A stretch of DNA of 64,000 nt from NCBI RefSeq assembly GCF_026167525.1, contig NZ_CP110679.1, forward strand, positions 1,302,001 to 1,366,000. Reading direction: 5' to 3'. The position numbers and the translations under genes are program-made. This DNA is from Sphingomonas sp. M1-B02 (GTDB taxonomy: Bacteria; Pseudomonadota; Alphaproteobacteria; Sphingomonadales; Sphingomonadaceae). A model generated the notes under the pieces. That model saw only the letters and a program-made list of their open reading frames with translations, was not told the origin of the DNA and made no database searches. Below are positions 1-16,878 of the stretch, piece by piece. Each line of letters opens with the position of its first letter. The first letter of the stretch is position 1.

Positions 1-113
1 AGATCGTTGGGCTGCTCGTTGCACCCGCGACCAAGATCGCAACCATCACCCAGGCGCCGGCAGCACAGCTTGCGCGTGTTCTTTCGGCATATGCGGAGAA
101 GGAAGCCGCCTGA
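1..113 (+). CDS. rplJ: 50S ribosomal protein L10, C-terminal part (truncated by window edge)
   Basis: Only the last 36 codons are present, read from base 3 to the TGA at 111-113. The tail carries the L10 C-terminal pattern GLLVAPATKIA followed by an APAAQLARVLSAYAEKEAA ending. L10 anchors the L7/L12 dimers of the ribosomal stalk. The position directly before rplL is the universal rplJL arrangement. The start lies outside the window. Confidence 0.9.
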   Translation, partial: IVGLLVAPATKIATITQAPAAQLARVLSAYAEKEAA

Positions 114-166
114 GCGGTGCCCTTTCTCGCGACCACAACCATCATCTGATTTGACTGGAGTATATC

Positions 167-544
167 ATGGCTGACCTTAATTCGCTCGTTGACGCTCTCT
201 CCGAGCTGACCGTTCTCGAAGCCGCCGAGCTGTCGAAGCTTCTCGAAGAGAAGTGGGGCGTCTCTGCTGCTGCCGCTGTCGCAGCCCCCGCCGCCGGCGG
301 CGGTGCCGGCGCCGCGCCTGCTGCCGAAGAGCAGACCGAGTTCGACGTGATCCTCACCGGCGACGGTGGCAAGAAGATCAACGTCATCAAGGAAGTCCGC
401 GCCCTGACGGGTCTCGGCCTGACCGAAGCGAAGACGCTGGTCGAGTCGGCTCCCAAGGCCGTCAAGGAAGGCGTGAACAAGGAAGAGGCCGAGAAGGTCA
501 AGAAGCAGCTTGAAGAAGCCGGCGCGACCGTCGAGATCAAGTAA
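167..544 (+). CDS. rplL: 50S ribosomal protein L7/L12
   Basis: A 125-residue protein of normal family length. It forms the flexible ribosomal stalk that recruits translational GTPases. The N-terminal dimerisation domain (about 1-33, [20 protein letters not shown]) is followed by an Ala/Gly/Pro hinge (about 36-55) and the globular C-terminal domain (about 57-125) with the conserved [20 protein letters not shown] stretch. The start is preceded by TGGAG. It lies 53 bases after rplJ, so the two are co-transcribed. A strong hairpin terminator follows, and the next gene is not rpoB as in many bacteria. Confidence 0.98.
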   Translation: MADLNSLVDALSELTVLEAAELSKLLEEKWGVSAAAAVAAPAAGGGAGAAPAAEEQTEFDVILTGDGGKKINVIKEVRALTGLGLTEAKTLVESAPKAVKEGVNKEEAEKVKKQLEEAGATVEIK

Positions 545-571
545 GCTTCTGCCTTACGGCATTAGCAAAAG

Positions 572-599
572 GGGCGGTCCGGCAACGGGCCGCCCTTTT
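572..599 (+). terminator. Rho-independent terminator after rplL
   Basis: Ten-base-pair stem (GGGCGGTCCG / CGGGCCGCCC, one G-U wobble) with a GCAA tetraloop, followed by TTTTC. It would end the rplJL transcript and uncouple it from downstream genes, so rpoBC needs its own promoter. Confidence 0.85.
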
Positions 600-640
600 C
601 GTGCGTTCCCAGCCCCGATCCCCGCCTGACAGGAATTGCC

Positions 641-1582
641 ATGCCCTCCGGACTAGTAGCGCTGCTCGACGACATTGCCGGGATCACCAAGCTGGCGGCC
701 GCCTCGCTCGACGATATCGGCGCCGCGGCGGGCAAGGCGGGGAGCAAGGCGATCGGCGTGGTGGTCGACGACGCCGCGGTGACCCCGCGCTACGTCGTCG
801 GTTTGACGCCCGCGCGCGAGCTGCCGATCATCGCCAAGATCGCGATAGGATCGCTGCGCAACAAGCTGTTGATCCTGCTGCCCGCTGCGCTGATCCTGAG
901 CGCCTTCGCGCCCTGGGCGATCACCCCGATCCTGATGCTGGGCGGCGCCTATCTCTGCTTCGAGGGCGCCGAAAAGGTCATCGAGGCGCTGGGCGGCGCG
1001 GGCCATGCCGAGGAGGAAGCAGCGCCGATGGACGCTGCGCAGCTCGAGCAGAGCAAGATAAGCGGCGCGATCCGCACCGACCTGATCCTCTCGGCCGAGA
1101 TCATGGCGATCGCGCTTGCCGACGTTTCCGACAGCCCCCTCGTCTCGCAGGGCGTCGTACTCGCGGTCGTCGGCATCGGCATCACCGTGCTGGTATACGG
1201 CGTGGTCGGGCTGATCGTGAAGATGGACGATATCGGGCTGCACCTGGCCGAGCGCCGCGCGGCGGCGACGCGGGCGCTGGGTCGTGGGCTGGTGAAGGGC
1301 ATGCCCGTGCTGATGGCGATGCTCTCGATCGTCGGCACCGCCGCGATGATCTGGGTCGGCGGCGGAATCCTGGTCCATGGGCTCGAAGTGCTGGGCGTCC
1401 ACGAGCCCGCCGGCACGATCCATCACGCCGCAGAAGCCGTGGCCCATGCCGGCGGCGCGATCGGCGGGTTCGTGGGCTGGCTGGTCACCGCCGCCGCATC
1501 GGGGCTGATCGGGCTGCTGGTGGGCGGCGCGATCGCCTTTGCCGTACACCAGATCCACACGCTGCGGCATCGCTCGGCCTGA
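641..1582 (+). CDS. DUF808 (YedI-type) inner-membrane protein
   Basis: A 313-residue multi-span membrane protein. The N-terminus MPSGLVALLDDIA and the ASLDDIGAAAGKAG / TPARELPIIAKIA region are typical of the DUF808/YedI family. Several hydrophobic segments are visible (about 75-110, 160-190, 215-250 and 275-300). The family has no established biochemical function. The start is supported by CAGGAA ten bases upstream. It is read in the same direction as rplL but lies after the terminator, so it is probably transcribed separately. It stands convergent to the next gene, 15 bases apart. Confidence 0.85.
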   Translation: MPSGLVALLDDIAGITKLAAASLDDIGAAAGKAGSKAIGVVVDDAAVTPRYVVGLTPARELPIIAKIAIGSLRNKLLILLPAALILSAFAPWAITPILMLGGAYLCFEGAEKVIEALGGAGHAEEEAAPMDAAQLEQSKISGAIRTDLILSAEIMAIALADVSDSPLVSQGVVLAVVGIGITVLVYGVVGLIVKMDDIGLHLAERRAAATRALGRGLVKGMPVLMAMLSIVGTAAMIWVGGGILVHGLEVLGVHEPAGTIHHAAEAVAHAGGAIGGFVGWLVTAAASGLIGLLVGGAIAFAVHQIHTLRHRSA

Positions 1583-1597
1583 CGCAGACGGCTCGCC

Positions 1598-2704
1598 TCA
1601 GCTGGGCCGCGGCGTATAGCGCGCGGCGCCCAGCGTCGTCACGACCTGCCCGCGATCCAGCGAGATCGGACCGAGCTTGCTCCCCTGCCCCGGCGTGCCG
1701 ATCATGAAATCGCCGCCGAAGCGGCGGATGCTGATCCCCGAGCGCCAGCGCAGATCGAGCATCACCATCGGCACGAACATCGGCCGTCCGCCGACTTCGA
1801 CGATATGGAGCTGATCGCGCGGCAGCCCGATCCGTACCGGCATGCCGCCCGTCTGCCCCGCCGGCAGGTCGAACGGGGGCACGGCGGGGTCGATCAGCGG
1901 CGTGGCATGGAACGCAGCGATGTTGCGATCCTGATCGGGACTTGCGCTCATCAGCGCCAGCGTGACGCGGACATTGTCGGCGGCGGAGGGCTGGAGGTTG
2001 CTCAGGCTCAACTCGAAATCGAGGATGATGTCGGCGCCGAGTTCGATACGGACCGGACGGAGCGTGATCTCGAAGGGCTCGGGGGCGGCGGGGACCGACG
2101 CGATTGGCGCAGACGTGGGTGCAGGAGACGGTGCAGCAGGCGCCGGAGCAGGGGGCAGTTCGACCGCCACCGGCTCGATCGCTTCGGGCTCGCCTTCGTC
2201 TGCGCCGCGCCGACGCTGATAGGCCAGATAGGCCGCGAACAAGGCAGCCATAGCCCCCGCCCCGATCAGCATCCATAGCCAGGCGGGGGTCGCTTCCGCA
2301 GGAGTGGCGGCGGGCTCGGGCGGCTGCGCTGCGGGCGTCGGGGCCGGCGTCGGCGGGGGCAGAATGGCGGGGGGCGGCTCGGCCGCGGCATCAGGCGATG
2401 CGGTGGCGAGCGGCGTCGGCTGCACGGTCACCACAGGCCGCCTAGCCTGCTGGGCGGCGCGCGGAACGGGCACCGCGCTCGGCGCGGGGGTGGGGGTGGG
2501 GCTCGGCACAATCGTCGGCGTCGCGGCGGGGGTCGGCGTTCCCAGCGTGAAGCGCTCGGGCGTTACGTTTGGGAGATAGAGCACGCTCGGCGTGCGGCTG
2601 GGAGCCGGCGTCGGCGCGGGCGCAGGGGGTGTTTGCGCAGGCGCGCCCGTAGCGGCGAAGGCCAGGGCCAGACCCGCCGCGATCCGATGGTTTCTGAACG
2701 TCAC
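1598..2704 (-). CDS. Pro-rich single-span membrane protein of unknown function
   Basis: 368 residues from a GTG start preceded by AGAGGTGG. A signal peptide (about 1-24, cleaved after PAQ) is followed by a long Pro/Thr/Ala-rich stretch (25-140), one transmembrane helix (about 142-163, WLWMLIGAGAMAALFAAYLA), a second Pro/Ala linker, and a C-terminal beta-rich domain (about 210-368) with ITLRPVRIELGADIILDFELSLSN. The topology suggests a tethered periplasmic or surface protein. I do not recognise the family. It is the last gene of the minus-strand run that starts with the CocE-like hydrolase, though spacing does not prove an operon. Confidence 0.7.
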   Translation of the reverse strand: MTFRNHRIAAGLALAFAATGAPAQTPPAPAPTPAPSRTPSVLYLPNVTPERFTLGTPTPAATPTIVPSPTPTPAPSAVPVPRAAQQARRPVVTVQPTPLATASPDAAAEPPPAILPPPTPAPTPAAQPPEPAATPAEATPAWLWMLIGAGAMAALFAAYLAYQRRRGADEGEPEAIEPVAVELPPAPAPAAPSPAPTSAPIASVPAAPEPFEITLRPVRIELGADIILDFELSLSNLQPSAADNVRVTLALMSASPDQDRNIAAFHATPLIDPAVPPFDLPAGQTGGMPVRIGLPRDQLHIVEVGGRPMFVPMVMLDLRWRSGISIRRFGGDFMIGTPGQGSKLGPISLDRGQVVTTLGAARYTPRPS

Positions 2705-2775
2705 GCCACCACCTCTAGCTGGTCCGACGTGAATGTCCGCTGCATGCCGCCTTGTTTAGGCCCCGCTTCGCCGCC

Positions 2776-4185
2776 TCAGGGCACCGTCACCTGCTCGAAC
2801 GGCAGCTTCGCCAGTTCGGGCAGGGCCTTGAGCTGCGGCTCGACCTTGGCGAGATCGCCGACCACGACCAGCGTAAGCTTCTCGAGCGGGTAGCCCGTCT
2901 TCGCCGAGGCCAGCATTGCCTCGGGCGCGACCGCAAGCACCGACGGCACGTAGCGATCGGTCCAGTCGGCGGGCAGACCCAGCATGTCGCGCGTCGCAAG
3001 CGTATTCACCACTGCGCCCGAGGTCGAGTTCTGGATAGCGAACAGCCCGGCCATATAAGTGCGGATGCCCTTGGATTCCTCGAGCGGCGCCGGCTCGGTC
3101 TGCATCCGCCGGATTTCCTTGAACACCTCGGTCAGCGCGACGCCGGTCGATTCGGTCGTCACGTCGGCATCGAAGGTCCACAGCGCCTCCTCGGGATTGA
3201 AGCCGATCCCCGAGGTCGGTGAATAAGTATAGCCCTTGTCCTCGCGGATGTTGGTGGTGATCCGCGAGCTGAAGGCGCCGCCCAGCAACGCATTGGTCAC
3301 GCGCTGCGGAATGTCGTTCACGCTGCCCGCTCGCTCCGCATCGAATGCCAGCCGCACCGTCGTCTGCGGCGCGCCGGGACGATCGACCAATACGACCTTC
3401 GGGCCGGGATTGTGCGGGCTCACCAGCTTCACCGGATCGGGTCCCGCGGTCCAGCCGCCGAAGGTCCGGGTGATCGCCGCCTTCACCGCTGCGCCGTCGA
3501 ACCGGCCGGCGATATAGAGCCGCGCGCGCCTGGCGCCGAACTGGCCGGCGTGGAAGCGCTTCACGTCGGCGATCGTGTAGGCAGCAAGCTGGGCCTGGCT
3601 GGGCACCACCCGGCCATAGACATGGTCCGGGCCATAGATGGTCCGCGCCAGCGCCGCATCGGCCAGCATCCCCGGCTGGCTGAGCGCGATCGACAGACGC
3701 CGGCCCAGATTGGCCTTCACCCGCGCCAGCTCGGCAGGCGGCAGATCGGGACGCATCGCCACATCGCCGATCAGCGCGATCGCCTGCGCGGCATGTTCGG
3801 ACAGGACGTTCATCGTCACCTGGGTGGACTGCACGCCGACGCCGATGTTCAGATCGCCGCCCATCGCCGCCGCGGCGGTGGCGATCGCCGCCGAGGATTT
3901 GCCGCCGGCGCCTTCCTTCATCATCTCGCCGGTGACGTCGGCGAGCCAGGTTTCCTTGTCCTCGGTCGCGTTGCCGGCACGGATGCGCAGCGACACCACC
4001 GTCTTGGGCGCGATGCCATAGGGAATCAGCGTGACGGTGAGCCCGTTGGGCAGGCTGAAGGTCTCGGTCGCGGGCAGCTTGAACGGCTTGGGCTCGCCGA
4101 TCGGCGGTGCGGGCGGGAAGGCATCTTGCGCCAGTGCGGGGGTGGCGACGGCGAGCGCCGCGAGGAGGAACAGCGCGCGCATCAC
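2776..4185 (-). CDS. M16 family peptidase-like protein, non-catalytic subunit
   Basis: 469 residues with signal peptide (ALFLLAALAVATPALAQ) and two M16 (insulinase/pitrilysin) half-domains. The zinc motif HxxEH is absent: the matching position reads WLADVTGEMMKEG, so this subunit should not bind catalytic zinc. It overlaps the upstream active M16 gene by four bases (GTG/ATG starts around the TGA), so the two are translationally coupled. M16B enzymes commonly work as an active plus inactive heterodimer, and such a pair has been described in Sphingomonas sp. A1. By family, its role is to form half of the closed peptide-degrading chamber in the periplasm. The start could be GTG 4185 or ATG 4182. 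Confidence 0.88.
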   Translation of the reverse strand: MMRALFLLAALAVATPALAQDAFPPAPPIGEPKPFKLPATETFSLPNGLTVTLIPYGIAPKTVVSLRIRAGNATEDKETWLADVTGEMMKEGAGGKSSAAIATAAAAMGGDLNIGVGVQSTQVTMNVLSEHAAQAIALIGDVAMRPDLPPAELARVKANLGRRLSIALSQPGMLADAALARTIYGPDHVYGRVVPSQAQLAAYTIADVKRFHAGQFGARRARLYIAGRFDGAAVKAAITRTFGGWTAGPDPVKLVSPHNPGPKVVLVDRPGAPQTTVRLAFDAERAGSVNDIPQRVTNALLGGAFSSRITTNIREDKGYTYSPTSGIGFNPEEALWTFDADVTTESTGVALTEVFKEIRRMQTEPAPLEESKGIRTYMAGLFAIQNSTSGAVVNTLATRDMLGLPADWTDRYVPSVLAVAPEAMLASAKTGYPLEKLTLVVVGDLAKVEPQLKALPELAKLPFEQVTVP

Positions 4186-5579
4186 TTGGCTCCCTGCTTG
4201 GCGGCGGGGGCCGCGCCGGGCTCGATCACATAGATGGAGCGGTTGGTCTTGCGCAGATATTCCTGCGCGGTCTTCTGGATCAGCGCGGGCGTCACCTTCG
4301 CGAAACCCTCCTCGATACGGTTCACCGCCTGCGGATCGTTATCGAACAAAGCGTGCACCGCAAGCAGGTCGATCAGCCCGACCCGCCCTCCCCCGTCGAT
4401 CGTGCCGTAGAGGCCCGAGCGCAGCTTGGTCCGCGCGCGTTCGATCTCGGCGGCGCTCACCGGGGTGGTGCGCAGACCCTCGATCACTTCGTTGACCGCA
4501 GCGGTGATCTGCGCCGTGCTGTGGGTGGGATCGTGGGTGAAGCTGAAGCTCCACAGCATCGGCCCGTTATAGTTGAACATATTGCCCAAATCGGCATTGA
4601 TCCCGCCGCCGATCTCGCCGGCAATGCCCTTCTCCGCGACGATCTTGCGATAGAGGCGGCTATCCTCGCCCTGGACCAGGATCTGATCGATCAGCCCCAT
4701 CGCATACCATTCGGGAGTACCGCGCGCCGGCACATGGTAGCCTGCGGCATAGCCCGGCTTGGGCGCGAGCGCGTCTACCCGGCTCTTGAATTTCTCCGCG
4801 GTCTGGCGCGGCTCCGAAATGTCGGGCTGGACCACCGCCGGCTTCTTCGCCAGCGGGCCGAAATATTTCTCGATCGTCGCGCGGGTCGCGGCATAATCGA
4901 GGTCGCCGGCGACGACCAGGACGGCGTTGCTCGGGCGATAGAAGGAGTCGAAGAAGGTCTTGGCGTCGGGCACCGTCGCCGCCTCGATCTCCTTCAAGTC
5001 GCCGTAGAAATTGTGGCTGTTATACCAGTTGCTGTTGGCCAGCATCGGCAGGTCGATCCACGGCCAGGTGCTGTAGGGCTGGTTGAGGACGTTGACCTTG
5101 ACCTCGTTGCCGACGACGCCCTGCTGGTTCTTGAGCACCACCTCGTCGATCACCGGGTTCGCCATGCGATCGGCCTCGAGCCACAGCATCCGATCGAGCG
5201 CGCTGGAGGGGACGATCTCGAAATAATTGGTGAAGTCGAAGCGAGTCGAGCCATTGTTGACCCCGCCCGAATTGGTGATCGTCTTGTCGAACACGCCCTT
5301 GGGCGCATGCTTCGATCCCTGGAACATCAGATGCTCGAACAGATGCGCAAAGCCGGTGCGCTCCTTGGGCTCCACCCGGAAGCCGATGCCGTAATAGACC
5401 CCCACCGTCACCGTCGGCGCCAGCGTGTCGCGGGCGAGGACGACCTTCAGCCCGTTGGGCAGCGTGAAATATTGCATGTCGACATGCAGCTTCTCGGCGG
5501 CGGGCTTGGGCGTTTGCGCGATGGCCGGCGCGGACAGCGCCGTGGCGGCAAGCGCGAGTGCGAGGCTCCATGTCTTCAT
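4182..5579 (-). CDS. M16 family zinc metallopeptidase, catalytic subunit
   Basis: 465 residues with a signal peptide (ALALAATALSAPAIAQ). The inverted zinc motif is HLFEH, followed by LMFQGSKHAPKGVFD and the downstream Glu region (WLEADRMANPV), so it should be active. Peptidase_M16 and M16_C domains follow each other (about 30-180 and 190-380). It probably degrades peptides in the periplasm together with the inactive partner encoded immediately downstream. This is the first gene of the pair; the region upstream is a palindromic repeat (5656-5809). Confidence 0.92.
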   Translation of the reverse strand: MKTWSLALALAATALSAPAIAQTPKPAAEKLHVDMQYFTLPNGLKVVLARDTLAPTVTVGVYYGIGFRVEPKERTGFAHLFEHLMFQGSKHAPKGVFDKTITNSGGVNNGSTRFDFTNYFEIVPSSALDRMLWLEADRMANPVIDEVVLKNQQGVVGNEVKVNVLNQPYSTWPWIDLPMLANSNWYNSHNFYGDLKEIEAATVPDAKTFFDSFYRPSNAVLVVAGDLDYAATRATIEKYFGPLAKKPAVVQPDISEPRQTAEKFKSRVDALAPKPGYAAGYHVPARGTPEWYAMGLIDQILVQGEDSRLYRKIVAEKGIAGEIGGGINADLGNMFNYNGPMLWSFSFTHDPTHSTAQITAAVNEVIEGLRTTPVSAAEIERARTKLRSGLYGTIDGGGRVGLIDLLAVHALFDNDPQAVNRIEEGFAKVTPALIQKTAQEYLRKTNRSIYVIEPGAAPAAKQGAK

Positions 5580-5655
5580 GCGGATTTCCCCCGGAGGATT
5601 TCGGTGTGTGTTAGTCTATCAATACGGCGAAGCATGCGGAAGCCCCGATTTTTCA

Positions 5656-5809
5656 CTCCCTTCCCTGCTCGCAGGGAGGGGCTGGGGGTGGGTGCGCGCG
5701 TCTGCGCGCCCAGGAGACTCAGTAACCTCGCGACGGAAGCACCGGAGCGGGCATCGAACCCGCTCCGCTGCTAAACCCACCCCCTACCCCTCCCTTTCAG
5801 GGAGGGGAG
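5656..5809. repeat. Long GC-rich inverted repeat between M16 and CocE genes
   Basis: The left arm (5656-5693) ends GGGAGGGGCTGGGGGTGGGT and the right arm (5775-5809) begins ACCCACCCCCTACCCCTCCC. The arms are near-perfect reverse complements. Each arm also contains its own small hairpin (CCCTnnnnnnAGGG). It resembles the extragenic palindromic elements scattered in sphingomonad genomes and fills nearly all of the 240-base gap between the two genes. Confidence 0.7.
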
Positions 5810-5819
5810 CAAGAGAGGG

Positions 5820-7736
5820 CTATTTCGCCGCCACCGCGCTCTGATCCATCGCCACCACCGGCAGCAACACCGCGCTCGACTGCGCGCCGCCATAGACCAG
5901 CGAGACGGTCGCCTTCTGATAGTCCCCGGGCTTCGCGAAGAAGATGTTGGGAACATATTTCTGCGGGTTGCGGTCATAGACCGGGAACAGGCTCGACTGG
6001 ACCTGGATCATGATCCGGTGCCCCGGCTTGAACACATGGTTCACGCTGGGCAGGCGGAACTTGTATTTCTGGACCTTGCCCGCCGGGATCGCTTCTGGAT
6101 GCTCGAACGAGTTGCGATAGCGGCCGCGGAAGATGTCCATGCTGATGGGCAGCTGAAAGCCGCCCATTTCGGGCTTGGTGGCAAGATCGTCGGGATAGAC
6201 GTCGATCACCTTGACGACGAAATCGCCGTCGGTGCCGGTCGTCTTGGCAAAGATTTCGGCCAGCGGCGCGCCGGTCACGCGCACCGGCTGGGTCAGCACG
6301 TCGGACGTATAGGTCATCACGTCGGTGCGCCCGTCGGCGAAGCGCTGGTCGGTGACCAGATAGGTCGGCCAGCGACCGTCCTTGAACGAGATCGGCCGCG
6401 GCAGATGCGGCACCGGCTTGGCGGGATCGGAGACATAGCTGTCCTCGCCGCGCCCCGGCTTCTCCCAGCCCAGCGCCATGCCGGGCTTGAGATAGATCGG
6501 CGTCAGCTTGGCGTCGCAGCCCTTCTCGCAGGCAATCGGCCATTTGCTGAGATAGTCCCAGCGATTCTCGCCGGTATTGTAGAAGGTCGCGGCGGCCGGG
6601 GTGAAGGGCGGCGCGCCGTCCTTCAGATAGGCGTTGAAGAAGGGTAGCAGCACGTCGCGCCGGGCCTGGAGCGCGGTATCGCCCTCGAATTCCAGCACGC
6701 CCAGCTTCGAGCCGTTATAGTTGAAACCCGAGTGGCGCCACGGCCCCATGATCAGGAAGTTGTTCTTCGCCTGGGGCGTCTTCTGCAGCGCCTCGAAGGC
6801 GTGGACCGCGCCATACATATCCTCCTGATCCCAGATGCCCTGCTCCCAGAGCGTCGGCACGTTGGAGGGATTGGCGGCGAGCAATTTGTCGAGCGCCTGC
6901 CCCTGCCAGAAGGCGTCGTAGGCCGGATGCGCAGTCATCTTGTTCCAGGCGGGCAGCTGGTCGTAGCCATATTTCTTGGCCCAATCGCCCGCCGAGCCGA
7001 CCCGGCGGAAGGTCTCATAATCGTCATAGGCGCCCAGCGGCGGCGCCTTGCCTGCGCCCTTGTAGCCGGTCTGGCTGGCGATCCAGCCGATATTGGCGAG
7101 GCGGAACGCGCCATAATGGAACCAGTCGTCGCCCATCCAGCCGTCGATCATCGGGCTTTCGGGCGCGGTGACCTTGAGCGCGGGGTGCGGGTTCAGCAGC
7201 GCCATCACCGCGGTGAAGCCCTCATAACTGGAGCCGAGCATGCCGACCTTGCCATTGCTCTCGGGCAGGTTCTTCACCAGCCAGTCGATCGTGTCCCAGG
7301 CATCGGTGGTGTGATCGACCTTGGTCGGATTGAGTGGGCCGACCGGCGGGCGGGTGATGACATAGTCACCCTCGGAGCCATATTTGCCGCGGATGTCCTG
7401 GAAGACGCGGATATAGCCCTCCTTGACGAAAACCTCGTCCCCCTCGGGCAGCGTCTGAAGCATCGAGGTGCTGTCGCTGCGGCGGGTGCGGTTTGCGGCG
7501 TTATAGGGGGTGCGAGTGAGCAGGATCGGCGCGCCCTTGGCGCCCTTCGGGATCACGATCGAGGTGAACAGCTTGGTCCCGTCGCGCATCGGGATCATCA
7601 CTTCGCGGCGGATATAGTCGCTGCCCTGATCGGGCGCAACGAACTTGGCAGGAATGTCGTTGAAGGGCGCGGTCTGTGCCATGGCGGGCGATACGATCAG
7701 GGAAGCCACGAACAGTGCAGCGAGCGTCTTGGTCAT
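5820..7736 (-). CDS. CocE/NonD family (S15-type) serine hydrolase, secreted
   Basis: 638 residues beginning MTKTLAALFVASLIVSPAMAQ, a clear signal peptide. The start is backed by CCGGAGG; the reading frame stays open far upstream inside antisense rpoB, but that part is not coding. The alpha/beta-hydrolase core has the nucleophile motif GSSYEG, the N-terminal REVMIPMRDGTKLFTSIVIP typical of X-Pro dipeptidyl-peptidase/cocaine-esterase/glutaryl-7-ACA acylase relatives, and MGPWRHSGF near the catalytic His region. The C-terminal jelly-roll domain (about 400-638) is complete. By family it hydrolyses amide or ester bonds of small substrates; the exact substrate cannot be told. It is divergent from rpoB. 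Confidence 0.85.
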   Translation of the reverse strand: MTKTLAALFVASLIVSPAMAQTAPFNDIPAKFVAPDQGSDYIRREVMIPMRDGTKLFTSIVIPKGAKGAPILLTRTPYNAANRTRRSDSTSMLQTLPEGDEVFVKEGYIRVFQDIRGKYGSEGDYVITRPPVGPLNPTKVDHTTDAWDTIDWLVKNLPESNGKVGMLGSSYEGFTAVMALLNPHPALKVTAPESPMIDGWMGDDWFHYGAFRLANIGWIASQTGYKGAGKAPPLGAYDDYETFRRVGSAGDWAKKYGYDQLPAWNKMTAHPAYDAFWQGQALDKLLAANPSNVPTLWEQGIWDQEDMYGAVHAFEALQKTPQAKNNFLIMGPWRHSGFNYNGSKLGVLEFEGDTALQARRDVLLPFFNAYLKDGAPPFTPAAATFYNTGENRWDYLSKWPIACEKGCDAKLTPIYLKPGMALGWEKPGRGEDSYVSDPAKPVPHLPRPISFKDGRWPTYLVTDQRFADGRTDVMTYTSDVLTQPVRVTGAPLAEIFAKTTGTDGDFVVKVIDVYPDDLATKPEMGGFQLPISMDIFRGRYRNSFEHPEAIPAGKVQKYKFRLPSVNHVFKPGHRIMIQVQSSLFPVYDRNPQKYVPNIFFAKPGDYQKATVSLVYGGAQSSAVLLPVVAMDQSAVAAK

Positions 7737-7852
7737 GCGGTCAGCCTCCGGTTGGTGTACCGTGGATAGCCGCCCCTGCAGCCCGAATGGAAGCGAATGC
7801 TTCTTTGCGCGGAACCGGCGCACTTTCGGGCCCCGCAAATGGTTCCCGCCAT

Positions 7853-8072
7853 TTGACAAATCCTGCAGTCCGCCTATATCCGCCCTCACACCACAGCTTC
7901 GGGAAATGATGCGCCTTCGCGCAGTGCATCGGTCGAATAGGAGTTGGGGTTTCTTGAGGACGCCGAAAGCTGCCGAATTCCGAACAGGAAGTCGCGCGGC
8001 CTTTTCGCGTCTTTCTGCACGTCCCCGCCCCGGAAAGGGGCACGAAATTTGGCTGACGAGGCACAAAAACCC
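7853..8072 (+). promoter_or_regulatory. rpoBC promoter and leader
   Basis: TTGACA (7853-7858) is followed after 16 bases by TATATC (7875-7880), a good housekeeping-sigma promoter. It predicts a leader of about 190 bases before rpoB. A small hairpin GCCCC-GGAAA-GGGGC lies at 8027-8041, about 30 bases before the start codon. This independent promoter fits the separation of rpoBC from rplJL. No other gene was seen in the 336-base gap between the divergent CocE-like gene and rpoB. Confidence 0.6.
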
Positions 8073-12257
<4,185 letters not shown>

Positions 12258-12265
12258 AGCTTCTT

Positions 12266-12394
12266 CTCCCTCTCCCATCGGGAGAGGGAGGGAGGCGCGA
12301 AGCGCCGGAAGGGTGAGGGCGACCCCGATTTGATCGCCCTCACCTTCCCTCTCGGCTTCGCCGAGCGGGCCCCTTCCTCTCCCAACGGGAGAGG
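12266..12394. repeat. Triple-hairpin palindromic repeat between rpoB and rpoC
   Basis: Three successive hairpins: CTCCCTCTCCC/GGGAGAGGGAG (12266-12290, 3-base loop), GGTGAGGGCGA/TCGCCCTCACC (12312-12344) and CCTCTCCC/GGGAGAGG (12376-12394, 3-base loop). The outer hairpins are similar to each other. No U-tract follows any of them, so it is a repeat element rather than a classical terminator. It must be transcribed as part of the rpoBC message. Confidence 0.75.
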
Positions 12395-12425
12395 AGAGAC
12401 AGAATTCAGAAGAGGGTAATCACCC

Positions 12426-16709
<4,284 letters not shown>

Positions 16710-16743
16710 TCGCTCCGGTTCAGCCGTTCCGGCGCTGAAGACA

Positions 16744-16781
16744 GAAAAGCCGCCGTCCGGATCCGGGCGGCGGCTTTTCTT
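16744..16781 (+). terminator. Terminator after rpoC
   Basis: A near-perfect palindrome of two 17-base arms (16744-16760 and 16763-16779) centred on CCGGATCCGG, flanked by AAAA on the left and TTTTCTT on the right. The symmetry would allow it to work in both directions, though no gene points at it from the right. Confidence 0.85.
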
Positions 16782-16878
16782 GTCGGGAGATTGCTACGCA
16801 GCCGAAACGATGCATAGTCATGCAGCCATCCTTTTCAGGGCCGGCCAGTGCGCGTCCTCACCGTCCTGGAGGCCCAGC

